Source: Aplidium turbinatum (taxonomy: Eukaryota; Chordata; Ascidiacea; Aplousobranchia; Polyclinidae). From it: 64,000 nt of DNA. The number at the start of each line of letters is the position of its first letter. The stretch's first letter is position 1. A program made the position numbers and the translations under genes. The stretch lies in assembly GCA_918807975.1 (NCBI GenBank), contig OU964920.1, forward strand, positions 45,661,979-45,725,978. The letters run 5' to 3'. The notes beneath the pieces were generated by a model. It made no database searches, was not told where the DNA came from, and was given only the letters and a program-made list of their open reading frames with translations. Below are positions 36,301 to 48,300 of this stretch, in pieces.

Positions 36301-39300
36301 GCATAAGGAAGCCAATCTCCCCGTCCATGTTCAGACATGCCTTTATGTGTCCTGCCAAAGACACAGCTGCATGCTCATGAGCACTGTCGAACCGGCGCCC
36401 TTTAGATTGCCGTTTCAGCGCTCACACCGCTATAGGCTATGCAGCCGAGAGAGGCTGATTTGTGCAAAAATGGCATTATGGCATGGCATTGTGCAACTGA
36501 TTGTTGATGTATTTAAAACACTAATTTCAAAGCCAAAGTTAGATTTTCTCAATGTGCTCTTATTTTGTCGCAAATTAAAAGTTTTGATTTTTGAATACAA
36601 AGGTTTAAAAAACATGAGTAAAAGTAGCATATCAGCTAAGAAGAGTCGCACTTTTTTGGTTCCATTATTTCATTTACCTTGTTATGGTTGTTACGATTCT
36701 TCAATTTTTCCAGTTGAGTTTCGATGCTTTGGTTAAGTTCTTGTTTTGTTTTTTGGTATTGATCCATTCGTTTTCGTTTGCATTTGTCAAACGTTTCTCC
36801 AGCTTCTCTTCTGATTAACTCTGAGCATTTTTGCAGTTCATCTTCATTGAGAAAAGTACCCTCAATCTAAAAAAAACATGCGTTAATTTTTTATAAAAAA
36901 TAGATTTAACCCTATCTGTAGCGACACGGGGTTTTATGAAGACGCCCCACTCTAGTAGTGAAATATTTCACAGAAGAAAATATGCTAGAAATAAGAAATT
37001 TCTTGACTTTTAGTTTTTATTCTTTACAAATTTTCTAAACTTACACTGGTCATTTTTCTACCTTCCTGTCCTTCACAATAAGCATTTCATCTTAGGTGGC
37101 TAGACAATGCCAGTTAGGGGAAAGGTGTGTATTTTGAACCCCTTAAAGAAAAATAAGCACAACTCAGCCAACTTCCGGTCAATGTGTATTATTTTTCATC
37201 CAGATTCAGTCTAGGTACTTGCAAACCAGTGTAGAAAATATCAATCACATACAATAAAAAAATACAGAATAATTAAGCAATAAAAAATGTTCAAAAATGG
37301 TCCAAATTACACATATGGTGTGTATTTTGGACCATTGGGGTGTGTATTTTGTACCATTGGAGTATGTAATTTCAACTGAAGTTGCTTGAGGTCTTCGAAA
37401 TGAAATTTCTGGATGACGGTTCAAGAATCCCTTAAGCCAATCTTTTTCAGCCAGACCCTTTTCACTGTTGAAGCGGGTATTGATATTATTGGCAGACGCA
37501 ATGTCATATGCAAGCTTTCTTAAATCTATGGCCCCTAAACCATAAAATCTTCACTCCATTTCCAAAACATGTTTGACCAGTTGATCTTCAATATTTTCGG
37601 GAAGATCAAGTTGTCGACCAATGGTTTTTGACACTTGTGTAGCATATTTATTGGTAGCCTGTTATGGACATGTTTTAACACTACAGCTTTGGGAATTTTG
37701 AACTGACGCGATGCTGCATAGGTGAGATGACTGGTCCAAATTACACACTGTCATGCACTGTTAAAAATTACCAATTATGACTTCCACACTTGGTTACAAG
37801 TCTTGTAATTGAGCACAACATCTCCTTATAGGTTAAAGATAATACCAACATCATATCAGACTCAAACGTCATGCCAATAACGTCTCAGCGCTTAGCAACC
37901 AACTCCCCAAAATAACATCAGCATACCCAAAACCACAAATTCCAATCTCCCGTCCACGTTTCTAAACCTAATGAGCTGAGTTTTTCACATCCGGGCTATT
38001 ATTATTTTTTCTTTCAAGCTGTTCAAAAATACTGACAAAACGATTTTTATTTTTTGAGTTAGGGGACTGGTCCAAATTACACACTGGTCCACGTTACACC
38101 ACTTTCCCCTATATATAGGCTATGTTAATGTTAGTGCAATATAAATGTTAGTGCAATTACATTGAGATGTAAAAACGCCCAAAAATTCCTTATATTTTTC
38201 TGCAAAAATAATTTTTTGTTTAGTTTAGCAGTACTCTATGTTATAATTCAAGAATTTCAATTTTGAAGCTCGGGAAATTAGAATAAAAACCGACTTTCTG
38301 ATGTTTTTTCATCTCAAACACTTTATTTCAATAATTTTGTTGAGTAAAAATTTAATTTCTATACTCACAATACACATGGCTATTATCTTGTAAAATATTT
38401 TAGCTCTGTGATTTGAATAGCTCCCGTTATTATCGATTAATTAGCACAGGGCTAAGATAGCCCGTGACGTGCTTTTCGCGAACGAAAACAGATCGTACTG
38501 AGATAGGGTTAAAGGAAATGATACAATTTATTCTCAACGGGTTTGTTTACATCTTTACATACAGTATTTGTTTTTGATATTTGCAAGGTGTTCTAGAGTT
38601 CTACAATTTAATTGTAGTCATAGAAGTTAATGTTACTTTTCTCATTGTTTCCGGTCTTTGTTTCTAATCAAAGCAAGTTTTTTCTAACACAATTTAGCAT
38701 AATCTCATCTAAAATAACAAAATTTTACAGTTAATCACATGAAAGTTTTTGTAGACACTTGAGCCTATTTTGTAAAATTTTTATATCTGTATTCATCATC
38801 AGTCACCATTTACGCTAGTAGAAAATTGTAGGCTATATGAGAATATTGTCTTGCCATTGTTTTGGTTGTCTGCCTAGCTTTCTTTTTCCCTCAACTTTAC
38901 CCTAGGGATTAGCAAATGTGTTATGGCAGGTGTTGTGTATTTTGGTTTGTTTACGTTGAAACAATGTACCTTGCTTTCGTTCCCCATAGGTCTTCTCTTT
39001 TGCTTTTTCGTTAACTAGCGCTTCTCATTTTGTTTTACAATATATTTTGAGTTTTTTTTTTTATATTTATATTTTGATATATTTTTATAATATATTTTGA
39101 GTTTTACAATATATTTTGAGTTTATATTTTGAGTGCATGCCTTTTGGAACAGCAGGGTTCAAAAATTTCTTACAAATTGACATACAAGACAATATACTGT
39201 AAGTACACATGTAAAAATAGCATGATAATTCGTTTGAAAGATCTAAGTGTCACTACTTTCATTTAAAACAAGGCTTGCAATGGTTTGTATGGAATGGTTG

Positions 39301-42300
39301 GTATTGCATCATTTTTTCTACTTTGTGGGTGCCAAGATTCTCTCTATCTCTTAAACGTAACGAGACATTGGAAAGGTTGATGTCGTAGTTTAATGGAATA
39401 TCAAACGTGAAACAGTCAATTAATGATCGAATAGTTTTACTTCTGAGATTCTAGATAATAATTCTTGAATGACTAACGAATGCGAACAGATAAACAAATC
39501 AAATTCTGAACTGCAGTAACTTCGTCGACTTCAAACACGTACATGCTAATTGCAATACTTACTTTTTAATCAAAAGCAACCAGTAGTAGCCTACACCTCT
39601 TAGAACCAATTCCAACAATGCAAATACTCAAATTACGTGGGTATTTATAACCGGTTTGCTTTCACCAAAAACTTCCAGACACTACGGTAATATTACGTCC
39701 CAAGCGTAAATTTTGGATCAAATTTTGCAACATGGAAACATGTTTGTGATCCAGTACACAAAGTGAAAGAAGGTTCGCACAAGCTTGAAACAGGGTTGCT
39801 ATATTGGCAATTGTTAAAAGCGTTTGGCTTTATATTTGTGGTTGGCAACTTTGCTTTTTTTTGGGTATTTTTTAGAACTAGTTTGGCTTAATTGATTGTG
39901 TTTGGCCATTTCCAACATAATTACTTACCATGCTATCATAAATGACTTGCAAATTTTTATTGTTATTGTTTTTTTACAAATCTGCACTTATGTAATCTTT
40001 TGCACAATAATTTGCAAAAGTATTAGCACTACAATCAAGTGAACAATGAAAGAGAAACAGAGAAATAACTTTGCCAATCAGATTTTATAATACAGTAGTA
40101 CACAATAAGCTTACATCGCAATATATAACATACAATTTACAATCATAGAGAAAAGCTTAAGTACGCTCAGTGTTGAATAATTCTGATTAGCCATGAGCAA
40201 CAAAAAAACATTCGCTCGTTCAGTTGGCACTGCTATTTCGCATTCATCAAATGCTGGCATTTGCACAACAATCTAATGCACAACATTTGCACAACAATCT
40301 TGGCCGTAGTAATCTTTCTTCTAAAGCTTTAAGAAAGGTCAAAGGACAATCAAAGTTCAAAAGTAATTCTGTTGCAGCAGCTCATCAACTTACCTCTTCT
40401 ATCTTGTTTTTTACTTGTTTTTCACAGTAGTCTCGAGCATTGTTTGCATGCTCGCTCATTTCAGCTTTGTCCTTAAAAAAAGCAATACTATTGTATTGTA
40501 GTTAGACTAAACGTATTCACCTTATACTTAAATATATAAGAAAATATATTGGTACAATTAACAATAAGCTTAAGCCCAGAAAAAATTAAAGCTTTTTTTG
40601 TACGATCATGATAATGAAAGAAAATCAACAGTTGCACTATTGAACTCAAAGGATATTCCTTTATTTTATTTATTATAAAGCTTTGGTTGTTAAGTTTGGG
40701 TTTAAGTGCTCCCCGGCCCTTGTCAAAAAATGTCCGGTTGACGTACCAATGTATGTCTGGCTTGCGTCACGCAAACAGACTAAGATCATGGAAGCCTAAA
40801 GAATAAAACGTAATAATCCGTCTCTCAATCGGCAGTTATTCGGTTGTGGTTTATCTTTCCCTTTGTGTGTGTTCTGCTTGTTTGTCAAATGCCTGTATTT
40901 TACACCTCATGTGATCTGGTTCCCACCGTATAACTTACTTGTAATCTTTTCTGTATCACTTGTTCAGTTTGTGCTTGTCAGTCTGGAGTGTCGTTAGTAT
41001 ACAGTTACAGTTATAGTGCAAGGTCAAATTTACCTTACAATTTTCATTTTATGTACAGTATATTGCAGATATGTAATTCCTGATGAGGACACATGTACGT
41101 GTCGAAAGCGTTAGAGTTAATTTACAATTAGGCCTATGTTATATTTGTGTATGTAATACATCATGTTAAACCCGCTGAAGTTACTTTGTTTTATTTCTTT
41201 ATTTATTATATTGCTCATCACACAAAGTGGAAAGTACAACAATGATGTAAAAAGGAAGAATCGGTCAAGCAAATGCATCATTTTGAAAATGTAAAGACTT
41301 ACATAAAGAGATATAAAGAGATAATTGAAGTTGAGCTTATTATTATGTTATATTCAACATAATCATCCAAATGTCATATGGAAGTAAAAATTGGACTTAC
41401 ACCAAAAAAATGTACAAAAATTAGTCCTTTTCTACTCTGGTATTGAAAAAGAATACTGAAAATATCATACAAGAAAAAACACATTTCAAAGAAAGCATTT
41501 ATTAACAGAACTGGAGTGCAAGACAAATTGGCTAGCGATTTAGCAAAACAAAAAGTAAAATTTGGGGACAATTTTTTGAACAAAGTAAACAATATCACAC
41601 CAAGTCAGAACAATCAGTTTATTTAAATTGATTCTTCTGATTTGGTGTGATATTGCTTACTTTATTTAAAATGTTTTGTCACACCGCGCATCCCATTGGA
41701 TCATCAGTTTAATTATAGGAAAATTTGATGAAACGTTTAGGAACGAAGTTTTGTTTTGGAAGTTTTTTAAAGGTTTTACATCTATTTCAATTGGTTGTTG
41801 AAGATATGGTGGAAGGACAGAGATGCAGGGAGAGAAGACGAATTTGGAGATGATGTAAAACAGTGGGCTGACTCTGTCAAGCATCAACGAAGCAACAAGA
41901 ATAGCGAAGGAACGTGACGTGTAAAAGCAAATGACAGCCACTTTTCGGTTGTGCATTTGGATGTAGACTGCTCAAAACTGCCACGTTTTTGCTGCTTTGT
42001 GGTAGCAAAAGCTAAGTTTAATTTCAATTTGACCGTCATATCTAAAGACTTCCGTTTCATGCCAAAACTTTTCATTTTTCAAATTTTTATCTACTTTTAA
42101 TATTCCAATATTCCTATACAACGGTACTATCATGGCCACCTTTTGTAAGACATGTTGCAAACCTCTAGAAGGCTAATTGTGTCATGTTTGATGCTTGGTT
42201 TGAGAAAATTGAGCACTACACCGAGTATTAAGCCCGTCTCTTTCTATTAGGTATGTCTTCTCTTTTCTCACTGCTGACCACAAATTCTTTACTTCATATA

Positions 42301-45300
42301 AACTGATAAACGAACTCAAGTCTTCAAATCCAAAACGTCTAATAATAGCTTGCACACAATGATAGCTTGCACACACAATAGTTTGCACACAATGTTCGCC
42401 AAACACAAGCGAATCTGGTTTCGACATTTTGATGGTTAGTGTTGTAATATCTAACTGAGCCATAGCATTTGTTCACTTCCTGAAGATAACTAATTTGAAA
42501 AATGTAACTTTTTATTAAGTAGTAACAAATAAAATATTATAAATAGTGTTCTCTTGCTCTAGGTTAAGCTTGCATTTTTATCAGCAGTGTATAATTACAT
42601 TCTCATATTGATTTTCTTGTATCTTCTCCATCTTCGCTTTTCTTATATCTTCAGTAAGTTGTTTTCGCATCTCCTCCTTCATCTGAACCAGCTTATCAGC
42701 GTCACAGTTTTCAAACTCTGTGGTAGCATGTTCATGGTAATTTTCATGGTGTTTTTCAAAGACTTCTGCCTCAAGACACTTCCCTTGGCAGCTCTATAAA
42801 TAAAAAACAATAAAGTTTAGATAAATTTTACATTTTCATTTGATACAAAACTACAAAATGGTTATGTCCTCAATAAAAAATGCAAGCTGCCACGTAATTA
42901 TACACTGATAACTTCAAAAACTTCTAAAAGAGTATGATGTTTCTTACGTGCAAAACAATTGACTTTCTAAAACAATAACCAGTGTTAACACTTTACACAC
43001 CAGTGTTTCCAAAATGGGAACATGGGGTTGAAGTCGCGCACAGCTTTACACAGACCTCATTTAAAAAAAATCTGTTTTGGATATTTTTGTTGAATGATTA
43101 TTGTTTCAGATGCATTTGTTGAAAAAATAGTATTTTCAAATTTTTTTCCTTTATGAAAACAATAAATTTAGTCAAAAATCATATTTTTCATCCTTCGAAA
43201 AAAAGTGCTTCTCGAAAACACAAATCAAACTTTTTTTCGAAATGTTTGCGTTTTTATGTGAGATTATTACTTATAACTTGTTTCGCCTCCCATTTGTTTT
43301 GTTACGTTTAACATTTTTCTTCACATTAATAAATTTATACGTTGTTCCCAAAATGGGAATGTTGGCAACATGTGGTATACAAATAACGGAGTTTATCTTA
43401 AAAAAGTTCTCGCTACTTTTACCAAGAGAACATTTTTACAGCTTGATGCTGTCAACGCTTGATTTTTTCACAGCTTGATCTTAAGCAGAAAACACTTCTA
43501 TGACTCGTATAGCTTTGGTAGAGAGATACTTTTTCAATACCACAGACAGATAATCGATAACAGCTTTATAAGATTGAATTGCATAATTCAATCTTTTTTT
43601 TTTATGTTTTATTTATGTATTATGTATTTATGTATTATTTTTTGAATTATGCAACTTCTATGACTTCTATCGAAGGAACGGAAAGAGCTCGGAGATGGCG
43701 AAAAAAAGACAAAGCATCACTGAGCGACCCAAATAAACTGCAGCCATCCGATAAGGTTTAAGCTCGTGGAGGGAAAAGTATGTTTGAGATATTTCTTCTG
43801 TTCTTTTCTGATGACATGTTCTCTTTACTCGTAGAGCAAACAAGCTTATATACAAGGAGAGACAAGAATAGGATTAACTTTAAAGTTGATGAGGTTGATA
43901 TGAGAAAAATTATTGGTTTACTAATTATCAGTGGTCACCACAATCTTCCATCAGAAAATGAATATTGGTGCACAGCAGATGACATGGACGCACCAATATT
44001 CTCTAAGACCATGAGCAGAGATCGTTTCCGCAGTATAAAAACGTAATTGCACCTGGCTGACAATCATAATTTAGCTCAGTCTGAAATGGCCAAGGTACTG
44101 TCGCTGTTAGATCTACTAAAGGTCAAATTTTCAACAGTTTGGTACATTTCACCAGTTACTAAGCATTGACGAATCGATGGTTCCTTGTCGAGGATTACAC
44201 AGTGCAAAACAATATATAAAAGGAAAGCCAGTAAAGCTTGGTTACAAATTACGGATGTTGCATAGCTCCGATGGTTATCCCTACAACTTCAAAATCTACT
44301 GCGGTAAAGATGAAAGAAGAACTAGACCTTTGAGAGCACAAGTCGTTGAGACAATGCTGTCCTGTGTTGCAGACAAAGACCAACACATTATATTATTTGA
44401 CAATTTTTTCTCAAGCCATCAACTACTTACTGATCTTGCTAGAGAAAACATCAGAGCACGTGGTACAATTAGAGAGAACAGGACCAGTTCCTGCCCTCTC
44501 TAGAGGAGAATTTGATTACCGATCAGATGGCAACTGTAATTTATGCCAGATGGAACGATAATTGTGCTCTCACTGTTGCAAGAAATTACTACCATGTAGC
44601 ACCAACTCAAACAGTTTAACGATGAATGAAACATGAGAAGACAAAATCAGTGACACAATCATTTCTGATGGCTATGTAGCCTACAATTAGGGAATTGAGG
44701 GGTGCAATGTATGTGACAGGTCTTCTTCCTGGCCACGACTTTGTTTGAAAAAGTGGTGGTGGAATATTTTTGCCCATATTGTCAACCTTTCAATTGTAGC
44801 TGCCTTTCGTTTTTATAATCACGTAAATCAATGTTTTGAAAACCACCTTCAGTTCAAGCGCGAGATTGCTCGGTTATTGGTGAAAGTGGAGAAACCTAGA
44901 CGTCGACTTGTGGGACCTACTGCACCTCCGTCTGCAACCGTGCGATTCGACTCGTTGATAATTTTCTTGTATCATCGTCACAAGGAAGATGTATGTGTAT
45001 AGTGTGCATGAAAAATACAAGGTGGCAATGCACAAAAAGCGAAAAACGACGCATAAGTTATGCAGTGACGCATGTCGCATACCACCAAAATAAAGTTAGT
45101 GAGTTAGTGACAAATTGGGTAGAAAGTACATTTGTTGTTTGTGGATCTCTTAAACGTGTGTACTTTTTTTATTGTATTTTTCAATGATATTGTATCAAAT
45201 AAAGTAGGCTACCCAAATTGACGTCGTATTCAAATACACAACACTATACGATACTTTTGGTACCTTTCCATGCCAACGTTCCCATTTTGGGAACATAATA

Positions 45301-48300
45301 AAAAACAAACAAAGCAATACAAATTCTAATTTTTTTCATAAAATATTCTTAGTTAGAAAAATAACGAGAGGTAAAAAATATTCGAACAAATAACGAAAGG
45401 TAGTCTTCGCCGCCTGTAACGGGTTAAGAGCAAAATGGTCAAGACGCCTGGTTAATCGAATAAAGAAATATAGAGCCCAAACTGTAGAAAGTAAACTTAT
45501 GTTCAGCAAATGTTTCAAAAACTAAATTGTCTTGATCGTCAGTGCTATAAACAGGGTTACCATCGACATGGACCCAAAAATAAGGACAACCTAAAAGTTA
45601 GATTAGCCTTTAAAGAAAGGTTTTTGGACATAGTTTGTATTTATACGAGCCGTGTCATATCACATTCCATACTTTTTGCCAGAAACAATCTGCTCCAGCA
45701 ACTCCTTGTTATTAGAAATTGCTTCATGGATCTCACGGCAGCTCAGGTCTAGGTTTACCTTTACTTATAGCTGAGATTTGACTGTCATTTCACTAAGTCT
45801 GTTTCTTTCCTTGGTCCACTGCGCAGAAACAAGAGAGAACACTCTTTCCACAAACGCATTGCTGACCAGAAAGGAGAAAATGATGCTAACCAGCAAGTAG
45901 CCTAGAGCAGCGGAAATGGGTTCTTTTCGGTAAAGATCTTTATCCACTTGACCTCAGGTTCATCCTTGCTGACTACATCATCTGGAATCTTCTTGAGCAG
46001 AGCGTTAACAGCCGAGACCTCATCGAACAGCTCATCTTTCATTGCCATTACTGGATCAACTTGCTTCGCCAACCCCTTGACTTCCTTGAAAAATTCCATT
46101 ATCTCTGCTAGTTATGGAAACAATGCAGTTGACTTTTGCAGGAGTAACAGTGGTTTATTGAAGAGCAAGAAAGCGCTGTGGAGGAATGATACGATGATCA
46201 GTGACTCTTCTGATTTAAATAAATCCTCCAATATTCTTGGTGGATGTTTCAGTGAAAGAAAATGCGCTTTGAGTGGTTCCCAAAGAACTATCATTCGCTC
46301 GAGTAAAGCATCAAGTGTGGTCTATCGAGTCGGCGTGTGTGTTGGTAGTGTCGAGTAGTTGCTATCAAGCTCCTCACAGAAATGCTTGAGGTTGAGTCTC
46401 ATCGTTCTACCAGTTTGGCTTTTGAAGTGGTTACCAATTTTCAGTACGATTGTTTCTATGTCAAGTGTTAGGCGCTCTGATCCCTTCTCTGCTGCGCTAT
46501 GCAAAATATGAGTAGGGTAGCCGACTGGGATCAGATGCAATGTTTGCTCTTTGAGAAGAGAGAAGACGTTGTTTTTTTCCACTATGCTGTGATCCTCCAA
46601 AATTTACTGGTATATTATCGGCACAAAAGGATGACAGCTGCTTGTTTCATATCTAAGCCATTCACTGGAATATAGGAGAGAATAAAGTCCGTGATTTGTG
46701 CCGAGATCTCGCCTGGCATCGATTGCAGATCAAGAAGACGCACTCGCACTCCAACTTTGGCCTTGAAGAATCTGATGACTAGAAGAAACTAATTAGACTA
46801 ATTTTAAAATATTATGCAACACCGGATACCAGAGGAAAACGATCGAAGTTCTGTTATTGTTGAAAGTAAGACAAAATAAGGACGCAAGTCGAAAATAAAG
46901 ACATTTCTTAAAAATAAGGACGTTTAAGTTTTCTAAAACCTGCCCCTTCAAAATAAAGACAAATCTTAGAAATAAGGACGGTATGGTAACCCTGGCTATA
47001 AATGTACATTTTAAAACGTACCAGAAACAAAGCGATCAATATATGATACCATTCGACGATGTGGAACAATGCAGTATGCAAAAAACATATTGATCGCAAA
47101 ACTACAATTTCACTTTGGATTGAAATTGTTGACATCAGACTATAGGATGGAAAACAGAGATCACACATACAAGTACAATTTATATGGATTTAGGTTGGAT
47201 TGCACTGAGGTGGAATTTTTCACTTTTGTTAAAGTGGTGGAGTTATTTATTCTTCAAGGTGGAAATATCAACTTTATAGCTGTAAAGGATGGCAGATTGA
47301 GACCACTATTAAGGGTGCAAATTTAAACATTGTTTACTAAACCGTGTGTAGGCTATAATGATCTTAAAATGCTGATAAAGAAAAGGAGAACGCAAATTTT
47401 CAACTCATTTATGTTTTTTTAGATTATCGAAAGGCTTTTGATTCAGTAAAACACCAACAATTGTGGACACTTCTGAAAGGCTATGGTTTTTCTACACCCC
47501 TGATTTAATTTAAAGTCTATATACTGCTCAAAAAGCAGCAGTAAGAACTGAAAATGAATTCACCGAGTGATTTTCCTTTGAAAAGGTGTCAGACAGGAAT
47601 GAATATTGTCAGCATACCTTTTCAATCTATATACTGAACAAATAATGAGAAAAGTTTTGGAGAATTTTGATGGCTCTGTGAAATTTGGAGGAAAAATGGC
47701 AACCAACTTTCGATATGCTGACGACATAGTGTTGGTCGGTGGAAGTGTAACGAAACTGCAAGAACTTTTGAATAGGATCATGTCAAGAAGTGAACAATAT
47801 GGTTTGCAATTACATCCCACAAAAACAAAAGTGATAGCCATAAGTAAATTTATGAAAAATAAATTTGATGTGGACGTTTTTCCTATTTATAAAACATTTA
47901 AGAGTATCTGTCACTGGCGTAGACCCTATGGTCTCGCCCTCTGCTAATTTAGCAATTTCACATAGAAGCAGTGACGCTAGAAACCTGAGATTTCTTGACT
48001 TTTACTTTTTTTTTTGCCCCAAATTTTAATCCCGATTATGTTGATATCGGATAATTGTGAAGTTCACAATAAACCTTTTGTCACAGCCAGTTATGAAATG
48101 CAAGAAACTTGCTGAAATTTAATAGCTTGATTGACGGTTTACTATTAGCGTGCGGTTTCATTTTGTGTCTGTCAGTCATAACACGACGGCGCTAAAATTC
48201 CATTTCCTACCCAGGCGTCAAAATCCGTCATTTTTACATTGATTCAACGTCGATTTTGCTGTCTGGGTATTGAGTCGGTTTCTGACGCTATACGAGTCAT

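Larger units (their letters stand above)
36910..38508. mobile_element. TTAA-flanked element carrying a pogo insert
   Basis: TTAA at 36906-36909 and 38509-38512 bound ends CCCTATCTGTAG and, inverted, CCCTATCTCAGT. Eight terminal bases are shared. The right ~180 bp recur inverted at 59266-59457. Without the pogo insert (37117-38109) it is about 600 bp and codes for nothing. A piggyBac-type MITE is likely from the TTAA site and CCCT start. Confidence 0.65.
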
